From contig JAGTTD010000018.1 in assembly GCA_018398585.1 (NCBI GenBank), positions 12,531,501-12,595,500 of the forward strand: a DNA stretch of 64,000 nt. The letters are read 5' to 3'. The translations under genes and the position numbers were made by a program. Of the stretch, positions 44,631 through 56,536 are shown piece after piece; position 1 is the stretch's first letter, and each line of letters opens with the position of its first letter. The DNA comes from Simmondsia chinensis (lineage: Eukaryota; Streptophyta; Magnoliopsida; Caryophyllales; Simmondsiaceae). Under the pieces are notes generated by a model. The model was not told the origin of the DNA. It did no database searches and was given only the letters and a program-made list of their open reading frames with translations.

Positions 44631-45420
44631 GTGTCGCAATTCTTAAAGTGGCTAGCTGAGTAGCCATGATGCTAATGATGTTATATCACTGAGTAATATC
44701 AATACATGGGGCAGTTTAGGAGACTCACTAAGGTGACAAACCAAACATCCAGGATTAGGCATGAAGTTCGAGGAAGTGATGATTCTGATGCAAGGAGACT
44801 GAACACTATGACGCCAAATGTCATAAGGTTTTTTTTGAACACCTAAATGTCATAAGGTTGAGATATACAGCAAGGGGAATTTCATTAAAAGCGCCAAAGC
44901 TTGTACTGAAGAGTTTCATGTTGAAGAGGTATAGATGATTGAAGAGCAAGTAGGCCAGAAGGAAGTAGCGAGAAGTGAGGGACGTCCACTTGTTGTAAAC
45001 CGAGTGTGCCTTGCTCATTGTGAGATTGGAGAAGGAGATGAGTGGTTGAGAAACAACATCATTGATGATTTATATTATTGGTGGGAAGGTATACTACCTA
45101 GTGATTGATTTAGGTTGTTATGAAAACATGATATTTGAGGAGGTCGTCAAGAAACTGAGGTTGAAGACCATGGACATCCTTACTCGTATAAGCTTTCATT
45201 ATTGAAGAAGGGTAACTAGGTAATAATTTCCAACATTTCTTTGTCAATTTCTCTGCTTTGGTGCAGTATCGGGATGAGGTATATGGTGTGACGTAGTTAC
45301 CATTGATGCTTACCACCTTCTACTTCAATGCCTATGGTAGTACGATAGAGGGGCCGCCCATGATGGGTGGTGAAACCCCTATAGCTTTTTGTTCTTGGGG
45401 ATGAAGATAGTACTATTGCT
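44631..45420 (+). pseudogene. G3 gag C-terminus and protease remnant
   Basis: Plus translation gives CLAHCEIGEGDEW and, at 45096-45180, LVIDLGCYENMIFEEVVKKL, the retropepsin active-site region of this gypsy group (normally VIDGGSCEN, then EEAVQKL). Asp and Gly of the active site are present with Leu between them. Further on, KLSLLKKGN and RGRPW-like segments follow the expected order. Many stops. Contains the micro-insertion at 44831-44844. Confidence 0.65.
44816..44859. repeat. Micro-insertion with 15-bp target duplication
   Basis: AAATGTCATAAGGTT at 44816-44830 recurs exactly at 44845-44859, with 14 bases (TTTTTTGAACACCT) between. As at 40708-40757, the insert is a T run plus a few unique bases. 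Confidence 0.8.
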
Positions 45421-46469
45421 AAAAAAAATGGGCCACACCCTGTACATATTACCAAGAAATCTACTGTCGCATTTAAAACTACGTTTTCTAAGGAACTTGA
45501 TGCAACATTAGTCTATGTCTTGATTTGCAAGAAGAGTGTTAAAGACCAAGGAGAAATGAAAGATGAGCTAAGGTTTGAAGGAATATACAAATGTCTTTTC
45601 GATGACTTATTGAGCTCCTTATAGCTATTAAGGGACATACAACACGAGATTAATCTAGGGGCCACCTTGCTGAATGCGCCTTATTTTGGATGGGTCCAGT
45701 AGAGCATTAAAAGCTAAGGAGTTCGGTTCAAGAGTTGCTCACCCTTGATTACGTACATAAGAGTTTGAGCTCCTGTGCAATTCTAGCCTCTTGACAACAA
45801 AGAAGGATGACACTTTGTGAATTGTGTGTTGAATTTTGGGGCATCAACAAGATCATGGTACGTTATTGCTTTCCCACACTAAGGCATTCTGACTGAGTGG
45901 CCAGTTGAACAGTAAGAAGGCATTCGACATCTTTGATTTGAAGAACGGGTACCAATGGAGCTAGATCTCGCCAAAGGATGAATGGAAAATGACATTCAAG
46001 ATTGGGAGGATTGTACGAGTGGATGCTTATGTTGTTAGGATTGGCCAAAACATCGAGGTCATTCATGTGGTTCATGAATTCGGTATTACGCCCATACATT
46101 AGGAAGTTTATGGTATGTGCTTTGGTGATATTCTGATCTATAGCATGAGTTGGAAGACGCATTTGGAGCACCTCAGAGCAGTGCTTGGTACTTTGATGAA
46201 GCGACACCTGTTTGCTACCATGAATAAGTGTGTGTTCATGACTAACTAAGTAACATTCTTAGTTTTGTGGTATCCAAGGACGGTATAATGCGGACAAAAG
46301 CAAGGTTGCAACAAATTGGGATTGGCCACAGTCGAGCATGTGGTAGAGATTCATGGTTTTTACGGTCTTGCTTCTTTCTATTAGAGATTCATATCACACT
46401 ATAGCACAATCACGACCCTAATCAAAGATTGCTGGAAGACAAGGATGTTATGGTGGATGCTGAAGGCAT
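45421..46469 (+). pseudogene. G3 reverse transcriptase, catalytic motif broken
   Basis: Remnants in order: SPKDEWKMTFKIG (after the KxDLxxGYxQ position), a VHEFG...-like palm block, and CFGDILIYS near 46119-46145, where YFDDILIYS is expected, so one of the two catalytic Asp is Gly. Then HLEHLRAVLGTLMKRHLFA, NKCVFMT and VSKDGI follow as in the thumb. Frames are broken every 20-50 codons. Translation runs into the E4 TSD (46465-46469) and continues at 53842 with the RNase H. Confidence 0.7.
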
Positions 46470-47885
46470 TGATGCGTCTCATATTTAAGCATCTTTTAAT
46501 TGATATTTTAATTATTTTGTACCTGATTAATTATAGTTCTACACTCATTTTGACAATTTTTATGTTTAGCAGGTTTAAAATTAAAGTTTCGAAAATTGCC
46601 AAATTTTGGTGCAAATAAGACAAATTCAATGCGGAAACAATAAAATCAAGACAAACGAGATTCGGGACAAGAACGTATAAGCCCAACCCACACCTACACT
46701 ATTCATCATCTTCAACCCAGTTGCACCCCTGTTCGCTACAGTACCCGAGCCCAACAACACCACCAGCCCGCCACCAGCAGCCCACGACGACAACTTCCGG
46801 CCCAGCCCACACACGGCCCAACTCCAAACACAGACACCAACCCGAGGCGGCCCACTTCCATCATGGACAATCTCTAGGCCAAGCACCGATTTAGGGTTTT
46901 GGTGAGAGCAACAGGGCATCGTTTTAAGGGGAGGGGAAGACGTTCTCCAGGGCGTCTCTGGTTTTGGGGGAGTTCACGGCCTCTCTCTCTCGGCCCCTGT
47001 TCTCTGCTCCTCTCTCTCCTCTCAGCTTTTTCTCTCTCTTCAGATTTTATTTTATTTTTCTCTCTCTTTTGTTAAATTGGAGCGATAGCGAAATTAGCGT
47101 GAAGATTGACATGAGTTTGTTCAACTTCTTCTTTAACGGATCATCCTTGATGGAGAGCTAACTTGCTCTCTGGGGTTAGAAGAAATCTTACCCTTTACTT
47201 TTGTTTACTTTTAATTCGGGTTAATTTGATTGTTTATGTGAATTGCTTGGTTGAGCTAAATAATTTGAAGTATTATATTTTTATTGTTTATTCAATTGAT
47301 ATGATTATTGAGTTTGTAACCTTTAATTGTTGATATTGATATTTATAAATTAATTCTTTGTGCTTGTAGCCTTAGGATTAATTAATCAAGCAATAGTATT
47401 AACCGAATTGTTAATTAAAGCCTATCTTCCCTATGCTTTAGTTAGATAGGGTCAATACGTAATAATTAACAATACGTTAGGTAGAGCCTATTTTCCTCAT
47501 GCTTTAGTTAGATAGGGTCAATACGTGATACTAACAACATTATCTTAGTAGGTTGAAGCTTGTAGCCTAAACCACTACTCGTGTGACAATTAATAATCCC
47601 AAGTTAAAAGTTAACGCAATTGGCTAACGATGGATTCGAAACCCTAGGTTCAAATTTAATACACGTTCCCGATTAGTAGAAGATTACTTTAGTTTAATTG
47701 TCGTTTTCTAGATTAATTAACACAAAAATCTCTCAATTTAATTCAAATCAATTTAAGTCATATAATAAATTCATGCACTCTTAGTCCCTGTGGTTCGACA
47801 CCCTCTCACCCTACACTTCAATTTAGGTGTGTTTAATAGATAGGGTTTTATATTAAATTTTGATAGATGTAGAAAAAACACATCA
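46470..47885 (+). repeat. 5' LTR of E4
   Basis: 1416 bp, colinear with 52419-53841. Its first 500 bases include CT-rich blocks around 46975-47060. Small frames inside it are mirrored in the other LTR and are not genes. The copies differ by point changes and by short indels such as the 20-odd bases TCCCAGCCCATCGACGCAGC present only in the right copy. Confidence 0.93.
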
Positions 47886-47891
47886 AGATTT

Positions 47892-47911
47892 TGGCGCCAT
47901 TGCCAGAGACT
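47892..47911 (+). promoter_or_regulatory. E4 primer binding site (Athila type)
   Basis: TGGCGCCATTGCCAGAGACT resembles the Athila PBS TGGCGCCGTTGCCGGGGA, complementary to a plant tRNA-Asp 3' end, with a few changes. Confidence 0.85.
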
Positions 47912-48252
47912 AGGCAACGTTCGTGATTTTATTTTTGTGATTTCCTTTGATTTTTAACTTTCTATTTCTTCTTTAATTTTTAATTAATTTATTTTATTTT
48001 TCAACGTAGGATTTGAAATCTTAATTTGATTCTTAATTTAGGATTTTTAATTTTTAATTTTCTTTAATTGTTATTGTCTCTTTTCTTTAAAAAAAAATTA
48101 TTTTTATTAGCATTATTTTTCTTGTGATTTTCGTGCATAAGTAGAATTTAGGATATCTTGTTATTTGTCATTTTTTTAGTATTTGTTTCGTCTGTTTAAC
48201 CTGTTTTGCTTATTTAATTTTTAATTTACTTGCTTTGTGTGGTTAATTGTTC
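47912..48252 (+). other. E4 leader
   Basis: T-rich untranslated leader between PBS and the gag ATG at 48253. Confidence 0.7.
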
Positions 48253-49707
48253 ATGCGCGGTCGTCACTCTTTGTCTCTGGACCTTACTAGACTCGACCCT
48301 AAAATTGAAAGAACTTTAAAAGATCTTAGAGCCCAAACCGTAATGGCTGACGAACAACAACCACGTACACTTATGGACTACTTCACTCCCACCACATACG
48401 CTTCACCCTCTTGCATTAGGTTGCCACCCGTAGCCCATCAGTTCGAGCTTAAGCCACATACTATACAAATGCTTCCTTCATTCCATGGCTTAGGTAATGA
48501 GAACCCGTACACACACTTGGACAGTTTCATGGAGGTTTTCTCAACCTTTAGGATTCCTAACGTTAGTGATGATGCCATCTTGCTTCACCTCTTTCCTTTC
48601 TCTTTAAAAGAAAAGGCTAAATATTGGTTAGGCACCTTGTCTAGTGGGACAATTAGTACTTGGACTGAAATGCAACAAGAATTTCTTAAGAAACTCTATC
48701 CCATTAGTAAGACTAACACCGCTAGGAGAGCCATTAACACCTTCGCCCAACTTCCTACTGAAGAGTTTCACGAGAGTTGGGATAGGTTTAGGGAACTCTT
48801 ATGACCCTGTCTGCATCATGCTATCCCTAAATGGCAACTAGTCCAAAATTTCTATTATGGGTTAAACGAGAAGGGTCAACAAACTGTTTATGCCTCATGT
48901 GGTGGTAAGTTCCTTAGAAAGAATGAGGACGAGGCGTGGGAACTGTTTGAACTTTTGAATGAGAATTCACAACAATCTGCCGCACATGCACGTCTTGATG
49001 CTACTAGGTTAAATAGAGGAGTAAATGAGATTGCTCACACCGCCATCATAGATAAGAGAGTAGATTCTCTTCCCTCTTCCGTAGAGCAGTTAACTTCCCT
49101 ATTTAAGATGACACTGGCCTCCTCTACTGCACCTAATGTGTCTCATGTTTCAAATGTGCATAGTGCTTGCTCTTCATGCTCTAGTGTCTCTCATTTTACA
49201 CATGACTGCCCCTCTGCTCCACCTTATGTGGAGTAGTCGAAGGAACAAGTCAATGCAGCCCAAGGATTCTCTCGAAACAACCCATAGTCTAACACGTACA
49301 ATCCGGGCTGGAGAAACCATCCTAACTTCTCCTGGAGGTAAGGGGGAGAAGGACAGTTTATGCCACAACAACAGAACCCACGACCTCAACAACTTGGTAT
49401 GCCCCGGCCTATTGGTTTTCAACCGTAAGGGTATGCTTCTAACTACTCTCAGCCTTCTAATCTAAGCTCTAATTCGAATTTTGAAGAGAAGGTTTTGAGT
49501 GCGTTGAAAGGTTTGGAAGCTAATTCCCAACTCCTCCACTCCCATACACAATCGATTGCAAAGCTAAAAACCTAAGTAGGTCAACTAGCTAACACTCTGA
49601 GTAGGAGAGATGAGGGAAGACTCCCTAGCCAGGCTGTAGAGAGCCCTCAGAATGGTGTAAGGCAATACAACTATCCTCCCCATCAAGAACAAGCAAAATC
49701 CCTTACA
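48253..49707 (+). pseudogene. Gag of E4 (Athila-like)
   Basis: ATG at 48253 gives MRGRHSLSLDLTRLDP, the Athila gag start. The capsid core follows: LPPVAHQFELKPHTIQML, FHGLGNENPYTHLDSFMEV, FPFSLKEKAKYWLGTL, ISTWTEMQQEFLKKLYP and ESWDRFRELL, where TGA (48802-48804) stops it. The same frame continues (KWQLVQNFYYGLNEKGQQTV, then the 48955-49236 stretch) with further stops at 49234-49236 and at several points to about 49580. A Cys/His pattern CSSCSSVSHFTHDC (C-x2-C-x6-H-x3-C) near 49170-49211 is a possible zinc knuckle. All pieces are in one frame, so only point stops separate it from a full gag. Confidence 0.88.
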
Positions 49708-50447
49708 GTGTTGAGAATTAGGAAGGAGGTTGACAATGGGGTGAGTGCTGAAAGTGAAGTACCCATGAGTGGCAAGGAAGAAGAGAAGAGCAAGGAGAGA
49801 GAAAAGGAGACCGATGAGGTCACGCACCCTTCTCCTACTCCTAAAGCCTTTGATCTTCCTTCTTCATATGTACCGAGAGTGCCCTTCTCCCAAGCTTTAG
49901 TTGCACCACATCCAAATGGGAATGACAAGAAGTGGGAAGACATTTTGGAGACGTTTAGGCAAGCGAAGATAAATATTCCCCTTCTTGATGCTATTAAACA
50001 GATCCCGACCTATGCGAAGTTCATTAAGGATCTACTAAGCCAAAAGAGGCGATCTAGAGCACATCTGCCTAAAAAAGTATTTTTAGCCGAGCAAGTGAGC
50101 TCTATTCTAAAATGTGACACTCCAATTAAGTATAAAGATCCTAGTGTCCCCACCATCTCTTGTTCACTTGGAGACTACCCGATCGATAAAGCCTTACTGG
50201 ACTTAGGAGCGAGTGTCAACATTATTCCTTACTCGGTTTTTGAGAAGTTAGGCTTGGGAGAGTTGCAACCAACTACAGTGACCTTGCAATTAGCAGATAG
50301 ATCAACTAAGATTCCCCGTGGTGAGGTGATTAATGTGCTAGTGAGAGTAGACAAAGCCTTGTTTCCTGCTGATTTTCTTGTGCTAGATATGGAACCTTCT
50401 AGTCATTCGAAAAACAATATCCCTATCATTCTAGGTCGACCTTTTTA
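49708..50447 (+). pseudogene. Aspartic protease of E4
   Basis: Open for 246 codons in the gag frame: an acidic Lys/Glu linker, the Athila block PFSQALVAPHPNGNDKKWED, FRQAKINIPLLDAIKQIPTY, AKFIKDLLSQKRR, then the retropepsin with active site ALLDLGASVNIIPYSVFEKL and flap-side LQLADRSTKIPRGEV, VLVRVDKALFPADFLVLDM, ending IPIILGRPF. DLG in place of DSG is usual in Athila. A TAG after GRPF results from a one-base deletion in a T run at 50440-50445; the next frame continues with TANATISC, as expected of the intact family. Confidence 0.9.
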
Positions 50448-51137
50448 GTGACGGCTAATGCCACGATTAGTTGTAGATCTGGGGTAATGGATGTTAGCTT
50501 TGCAAACATGACTATCAGGTTAAATATTTTTAAGGCTTCAACGTCACCCACTAGTGAGGATGATTCAGAGTGTTTTTGTGTGGATATTGCTGGTGATTTG
50601 GTGGACCAAACACTCTCCTTTACCCTAGTTAATGACCCTCTTGATGAAAATGCAACACCTTCTAAAGAGATGCAACAAAGGTTGAACCTAGACATGAAAG
50701 AAGTCTTGGGTTGGGAGAAAAATCACGATGTTATGGTTCAGGAGGAAATTATACTAGGCCATAGGTTGTCTGGGGAGGGTATTGAGGTTGATAGAGCTAC
50801 GATAGATTTGAACATCAACTCGCTCCCTCCCTCAAATGTGAAACAAGTTAGAGACTTTCTAGGTCAGGCGAGTTTCTATAACGGATTCCTTAAAGACCGT
50901 GGGAAGTTGACTAGACCATTGACTAGTGCACTATCTAAGGAGATATCAGTTGAGCTTGATAAGTCTTGGTTGGAAGCTGTTCATAAGCTTCAATCTACAC
51001 TTTTTGCTGCTCCCGTTAGGCATCCACCTGACTACTCTCTTCCTTCTGAAATCATGTGTGACACTTCCGATGGTGCTGTAGATCTTGTTTTAGGAGAGCT
51101 AAGTGAAGCTGTTTCTTTAGTTGATGCCATGACTTGA
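50448..51137 (+). pseudogene. E4 protease tail fused to RT thumb and RNase H start
   Basis: A 229-codon open frame. Residues 1-100 are the Athila linker after the protease (ATISCRSGVMDVSFANMT, then an acidic stretch). Near residue 100 it jumps straight to EEIILGHRLSGEGIEVDRAT, which lies after the YxDD active site, then VKQVRDFLGQASFYNGFLKD, RGKLTRPLTSAL, and the RNase H entry SEIMCDTSDGAVDLVLGE. The RT fingers and palm (about 200 residues) are deleted in frame, and RNase H stops after its first Asp; integrase is missing. An in-frame fusion of this kind could have been translated. Confidence 0.85.
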
Positions 51138-52418
51138 TCTTCGCTAGACCCATTGCGCCGGGCTGAAGGCGTAAAACTTAGCGCTCCTAGGAGGTAGCCT
51201 AGGTTTTGTTAATTCTTGTTTTAGTTTAGTTTTTGAACTAATTAGTTTCTTGGAGACTTGTTTTATCTCTTTTCAGGTTCTTGTCCCGTGCTAAAGGAGT
51301 TATATATATGTTTGCACCGTCTCGTCAGGTTGTTTTATCTCTTTAATGATTAATGTTGCTGCATTGAGGACGATGCATGATTTAGGTGTGGGGTGAGGCT
51401 CATTTGCATATGCTCATTTTTGGTCAAATTTTTAAAATTTTGAACATCTTTTTGTGCATTTTGAGCGTGCATTATAGCCGTTTAGCCAAGTTTTCCTTGA
51501 TCGACACGTATGTTATGATGACAGTGGGATTAGTTGTTTATTTCGTTCTCTTAATTCCATGAAATTAAATAATTCTACTTCATACTTGTTAATGAGTGTT
51601 GCTAATTATTGTTAATATTAATGGGTTCTACTTATGCAGCTCACATATTCACTGAGCACAGGACTTTGATGTTGCGGAAAATCTGAATAATTTGAGTAAG
51701 CAACCTTATATATCTTGAGTTTTGCAAGCCTGCCCTATTAGCTTATCCTAATCCTTGCCCTTGATGTTATGTAAAGTACTGGTTGGTCAATGTCAATTGT
51801 AATGATGAAATACGTGTTATAAAAAAAAAAAAGAAGTCCAAAAATGGACAGAAAAGAAAGAGGAAACAAAAAGAAAAAAAAGGAAAAAAAAGAGGGGTTT
51901 CCTCCAAAAGAAAAAGGCAGAAGAAAAAGAAAAAGAAAAATTAAAAATTGATGTACGTTCGTGATAAAGTTTCTTTTGTGCTATATCGAGGTCACAATGT
52001 TGTAAAGTGGTCACTCATATGCCACTTAAAATTTCTCTATGTACAGGCATGTGTTTGGGCGATTCAATAGTGCGGGTGCACAAAACCTTTATATATTTGG
52101 TTGGGAGCGAGAATTTGAGGAGATTCCGTGACATGAAATCCTAATCACTTTTACTTGTGCGCTTAAATTGCTTGAGTAGTCCCTATTAGTTGATACAAGG
52201 TTAATGAAATTCTATGACGAGTTTTGAAGTTTAATCATCTAAATTCATGGAATTGGAGAATGCTCTAAATGATTTAATCTTGTCTTGAATTATAATATAG
52301 TTGTTAATCTCGGAAAACTGGGTGAAGGTTGGGATAGTTGGTGTAGTTGGTCACTTTAGATTTTATGTTAAATCATATACTTTGCTCGAGGACTAGCAAA
52401 GGTTAGGTGTGGGGGCGT
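51138..52418 (+). other. E4 3' noncoding region and polypurine tract
   Basis: 1.28 kb without an open frame on the element strand, where autonomous Athila elements carry integrase end and env-like sequence. An A/G-rich block (51820-51950) is low complexity. The PPT AGGTGTGGGGGCG is at 52405-52417. Confidence 0.65.
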
Positions 52419-53841
52419 TGATGCGTCTCATATTTACACATCTTGTAATTGATATTTTAATTATTTTGTACCTGATTAATTATAGTTCTATACTCATTTT
52501 GACAATTTTTATGTTTAGCAGGTTTAAAATTAAAGTTTCGAAAATTGTCAAATTTTGGTGCAAATAAGACAAATTCGATGCGGAAACAATTAAATCAAGA
52601 CAAACGAGATTCAGGACAAGACCGTATAAGCCCAACCCACACCTACACTATTCATCATCTTCAACCCAGCTGCACCCCTGTTCGCTACAGTACCTGAGCC
52701 TAGCAACACCACCAGCCTGCCACCAGCAGCCCACGACGAAAACTTCAGGCCTAGCCCACACACGGCCCAACTCCCAGCCCATCGACGCAGCGCAAACACC
52801 AACACCAGCCCGAGCCGGCCCACTTCCATCATCAACAATCACTAGGCCCAGCACCAATTTAGGGTTTCGGTGAGAGCAGCAAGGCATCGTTTTAAGGGGA
52901 GGGGAAGACGTTTTCCAGGGTGTCTCTGGTTTTGGGGGAGTTCACAGCCTCTCTCTCTCGGCCCCTGTTCTCTGCTCCTCTCCCTCCTCTCAGCTTTTTC
53001 TCTCTCTTCAGATTTTATTTTATTTTTCTTTCTATTTCGTTAAATTGGAACGAGAGCGAACTTAGCATGAAGATCGACATGAGTTTGTTCAACTTCTTCT
53101 TCACCGGATCATCCTTGATGGAGAACTAACTCGCTCTCTGGGGTTAGATAAAATCTTAGCCTTTACTTTTGTTTACTTTTAATTCGGTTTAATTTGATTG
53201 TTTACATGTATTGCTTGGTTGAGATAAATAATTTGAAGTATTTTATTTTTGTTGTTTATTCAATTGATGATTATTGAGTTTGTAACCTTTAATTGTTGAT
53301 ATTCATATTTATAAATTAATTCTTTGTGCTTGTAGCCTTAGGATTAATTAATCAAGCAATAGTATTAACCGAATTGTTAATTAAAGCCTATCTTCCCTAT
53401 GCTTTAGTTAGATAGGGTCAATACGTTAGGTCGAGCCTATTTTCCTTATGCTTTAGTTAGATAGGGTCAATACGCGATACTAACAACATTATCTTAGTAG
53501 GTTGAAGCTTGTAGCCTAAACCACTACCCGTGTGGCAATTGATAATCCCAAGTTAAAAGTTAACGCAAAAGTAATTGGCTAACGATGGATTCGAAACCCT
53601 AGGTTCCAATTTATTACACGTTCCCGATTAGTAGTAGATTACTTTAGTTTAATTGTCGTTTTCTAGATTAATTAACACAGAAACCTCTCAATCTTATTCA
53701 AATCAATTTAAGTCATAGAATAAATTCACGCACTCTTAGTCCCTGTGGTTCGACACCCTCTCGCCCTACACTTCAATTTAGGTGTGTTTAATAGATAGGG
53801 TTTTGTATTAAATTTTGATAGACGTAGAAAAAAACACATCA
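52419..53841 (+). repeat. 3' LTR of E4
   Basis: 1423 bp, bounded by the PPT on the left and TSD GGCAT on the right. Same gene-free content as the 5' copy. Confidence 0.93.
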
Positions 53842-54365
53842 GGCATAAATCACCTTTCCAGTAAATTAAGTCAAGGATGACTACTAAGCCAACATTAGCC
53901 TTCCTGGATTTCCAAAAGATGTTTCAGTTGAACATTGATGCTTCAAAGATTGAAATTGGAGCATTACTTAGCCCAGAAGGGAGGTTAATTGTTTATTTCA
54001 GTGAGAAGCTAAGCACAGCAAGTTGCGGTACTCGACATAAAATGTGGAATTCTTTATAGTAGTTCGAGCACTCATGCACAAGAAATCTTATTTCATCAAA
54101 TAGGGGATTTGTTCTTTACTCGACCACTTTTGCATTCAAGTACATCAACAACTAAGAGAACGTATCTAACAGACATGCGAAGTGGGAAAGCTTTTTCACT
54201 TTGTCCTTAGGCTCAAATCTAGAGCACAAAAGATGGTAGTAGAGGCCTTTAGCCGAATGATGTTTATTTTATCAAGCTCTCAACTATGGTACTTGATTTT
54301 GACACACTAACGGAGCAGTACCCAGTTGATCCTATGTTTGTTATTTCACGTGAAGCAGCTAATGG
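53842..54365 (+). pseudogene. G3 RNase H
   Basis: The plus strand resumes G3 after E4. 53877-54059 is open: MTTKPTLAFLDFQKMFQLNI, DASKIEIGALLSPEGRLIVY, FSEKLSTASCGTRHKMWNSL. The DAS (first catalytic Asp) and the FSEKL block are those of gypsy RNase H (V-x-x-D-A-S, I-A-Y-F-S-E-K-L). After a stop, degraded copies of the QALKYIN, RRHAKW and F-E-x-x-x-L-Y-x-x-D-P-D blocks follow. It ends in the hAT element TSD. Confidence 0.75.
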
Positions 54366-55320
54366 AAGGGGTGTTCATAATTGGTCCGAAGGCGAAAACT
54401 AGATGGGACTGATTTAATTTCACTCTACCTTCCATCTTGAAGTTCAGGTTATTTTGAGTTTCGATCTGGTCCAGTCCAAACCCGAGACTGGACCGAAGAC
54501 CTAATGATGTCGTTAGGCCTCCTATGCATTCTATTATATTGTAGTTTGAAATACCTAAGACTTATATTGTTTGGGCCTAAAATTAGCTAAAAGTAAGCTC
54601 ATAAGCACCTAAAACTCTATAGTTGGATACTAAAATAAAAATAGGTGCACCGGCTTATGGCTACTTTATGTTTTTCCCTTTCTTCAAATTTGCGTTCTAA
54701 TCGAATATGCTTTGTAATTCTCGTTTAACTTCATACATAAGTTATATAATTTTTTTTTTTTGGTAATCTTTTTCATCATATATTGCATTATGTTGTTTGC
54801 TTTAACATTTTATTTACAACGAAAAATTATTACATTATGTAAATTGCTATGACACTGCCATATATAATTATTTCTAGTTAATTTTTGCGTCATGAATAAT
54901 TTCAATGGTTACTAGTTGAGAATCAAATAATAAGAGAATAAATCAATAGGGACATACTGTCGGGGTCAAGTTTAGTAAATATAACTTGTTATGGAAAATC
55001 GTTGTATTTGGTGGATGATCACTTTACATTTTGGCAATTTTTTTATTGTTTATATTATTGATTTTTTTTTTTATTCTTATTTTTCTTATTAGATGTCTTT
55101 AAAGTTACCCAAATTGATAAAATGTACTAAATTCAACATATAATAAGAAAAGAAAGAAATGATATTATGTCCAAATTGGTCTCATAGGGTCTGGTCCATG
55201 TAGCACTAGGTCCGGCTTCGGATTGAATCGGTTAATTTTGGTTAGTCTTCGATCCTCAAAAGAGGCCAGTTTCAATCTTCGTTCTAGTTTGGTTCGGGTT
55301 AGGACCGATGAACACCTCTA
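54366..55320. mobile_element. hAT-type MITE
   Basis: 955 bp with imperfect terminal inverted repeats: left AAGGGGTGTTCATAATTGG, right (complement) TAGAGGTGTTCATCGG. (T/A)AGGGGTGTTCA-type ends with inner GGTCC/GGTTCGG words are typical of plant hAT MITEs. The flanks GCTAATGG (54358-54365) and GCCTTTGG (55321-55328) agree at 5 of 8 positions, an old 8-bp TSD. No transposase frame exists, so it depends on a source element. It lies between the RNase H and integrase parts of G3. Confidence 0.7.
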
Positions 55321-55785
55321 GCCTTTGGACCAAACCCAATTATTCCATAAATGAGGGATTTCTCTTAAAGGGGAATCAATTATACATACCTTCCTCAAAT
55401 TTACACCACACGATCATCCAAGAGAAGCATAACAAGGGGCATATGGGGCAGTAAAGGACGTACAAACTTGTGGCGAGTGTGTGTTATTAGCCAAGTCTGA
55501 GGAAGAGCTTAATTAGTTTCTTAGTAGGTGCCGAATTTTCCAGATCTCGATGAAGACTGCAACCAATGTGGCCTTGACCTATCCTTTCACATTCCTAAAT
55601 CAATCCTAGATAGATATTAGCAAGGAATTCATACTTGGCTTGCTAAGGATGCAGCATCGTGTTTATTGTAGTTGCTAACACAATTTTCGATGATGGCACA
55701 TTTCCTTGTCAACAAGGCCTCTAACCGTGTAAATTGCACAATTGTACTTCCAAGAGGTCTACTACCTACCATGATTACTAAACTC
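55321..55785 (+). pseudogene. G3 integrase fragment
   Basis: After the MITE the plus strand gives an LCIP-like and HHCC-region remnant (around 55400-55480: ...EAHGGGLMG-like, C-x-x-C-like), VPNFPDLDEDC-like, then FSMMAHFLVNKAS (55680-55720), which matches the F-S-K-M-A-H-F-(I/L) block of gypsy integrase core, and VLPRGLLPTMIT (R-L-H-G-L-P-x-x-I-V-S in active copies). Stops break it throughout. It fades out near 55785. Confidence 0.6.
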
Positions 55786-56536
55786 CTTATCCGAATCTTA
55801 CAATCTTACAGATCTACGATCCCACAATTGTCAATTGATCCCGATCTTAGGTAAATCTTATTTTTGTAGAATATTACGGCTCATGGATATTAAATGAAAC
55901 TAACGGATATCACACAATATGATTTTGTAATTCTATCAATTCTACCTTGATCCTGCCAACACATACAAAATAAAAAGGTTAGAATGTAAAACATTCATGC
56001 ATATATGATTACAAAGTAAAGCATTCATACATATATGATTAACAAACTTATATTTTAATCTTCAAGTAAATTAAAGTTAAATAATTGTTTATACACTTTC
56101 AAGAAACTTAAATTAAGTTTAATTTCAAATTGTATCCTTGATATAAAGATCGATTAGCAACATATATCGCAAAAGTTCTCATGACCATTGGAGCATAGAA
56201 TGGCATATCTATGTTACATGATAGTGCTTTATCTTATTTTGATTATATGTATTCTTTATATATACCCTTTTAATTTATTATCTTATATGGTAATTTTGTG
56301 AACTATATAGCTGACTTTAATATAAAAGTAATTATCTCATGCATTTTGTAAAATCTTACGACCATTAACTCGATTCTATAATTCTAATTCTAAAAGCCTC
56401 AAATGATGCTAAGTAGAGTACCGATTCTAACAACCTTGCCGCCTACAAGTCTTACCCTCTCTATTGTTTTTGATAGAGATGTTGTTAGTGGAAACTCTTG
56501 TAAATCTCGCAAAACAGATAACCAAAAGATCTCAGG
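55786..56536. other. Unassigned AT-rich stretch
   Basis: 750 bp with no recognisable coding. It contains a tandem duplication of about 35 bp (AACATTCATGCATATATGAT near 55990 and GCATTCATACATATATGATT near 56021). It may be a further unrecognised LTR or the 5' flank of the copia LTR that follows. Confidence 0.35.

Larger units (their letters stand above)
46470..53841 (+). mobile_element. E4: complete non-autonomous Athila-like gypsy element
   Basis: 7372 bp on the plus strand. LTRs at 46470-47885 and 52419-53841 (TGATGCG to ACACATCA). PBS TTTTGGCGCCATTGCC right after the 5' LTR; PPT AGGTGTGGGGGCG before the 3' LTR. Perfect 5-bp TSD GGCAT at 46465-46469 and 53842-53846. The interior keeps gag and protease and then a fusion of protease tail to RT thumb/RNase H start; the RT active site and the integrase are absent. 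PBS, protease and LTR style place it in the Athila lineage. Confidence 0.95.

Noticed and set aside
46964..47161. Small hydrophobic or Ser/Phe-rich proteins in the E4 LTRs
   Set aside because: The same frames occur in both LTRs (also 52920-53129) and have no homology I can name; they are LTR composition.
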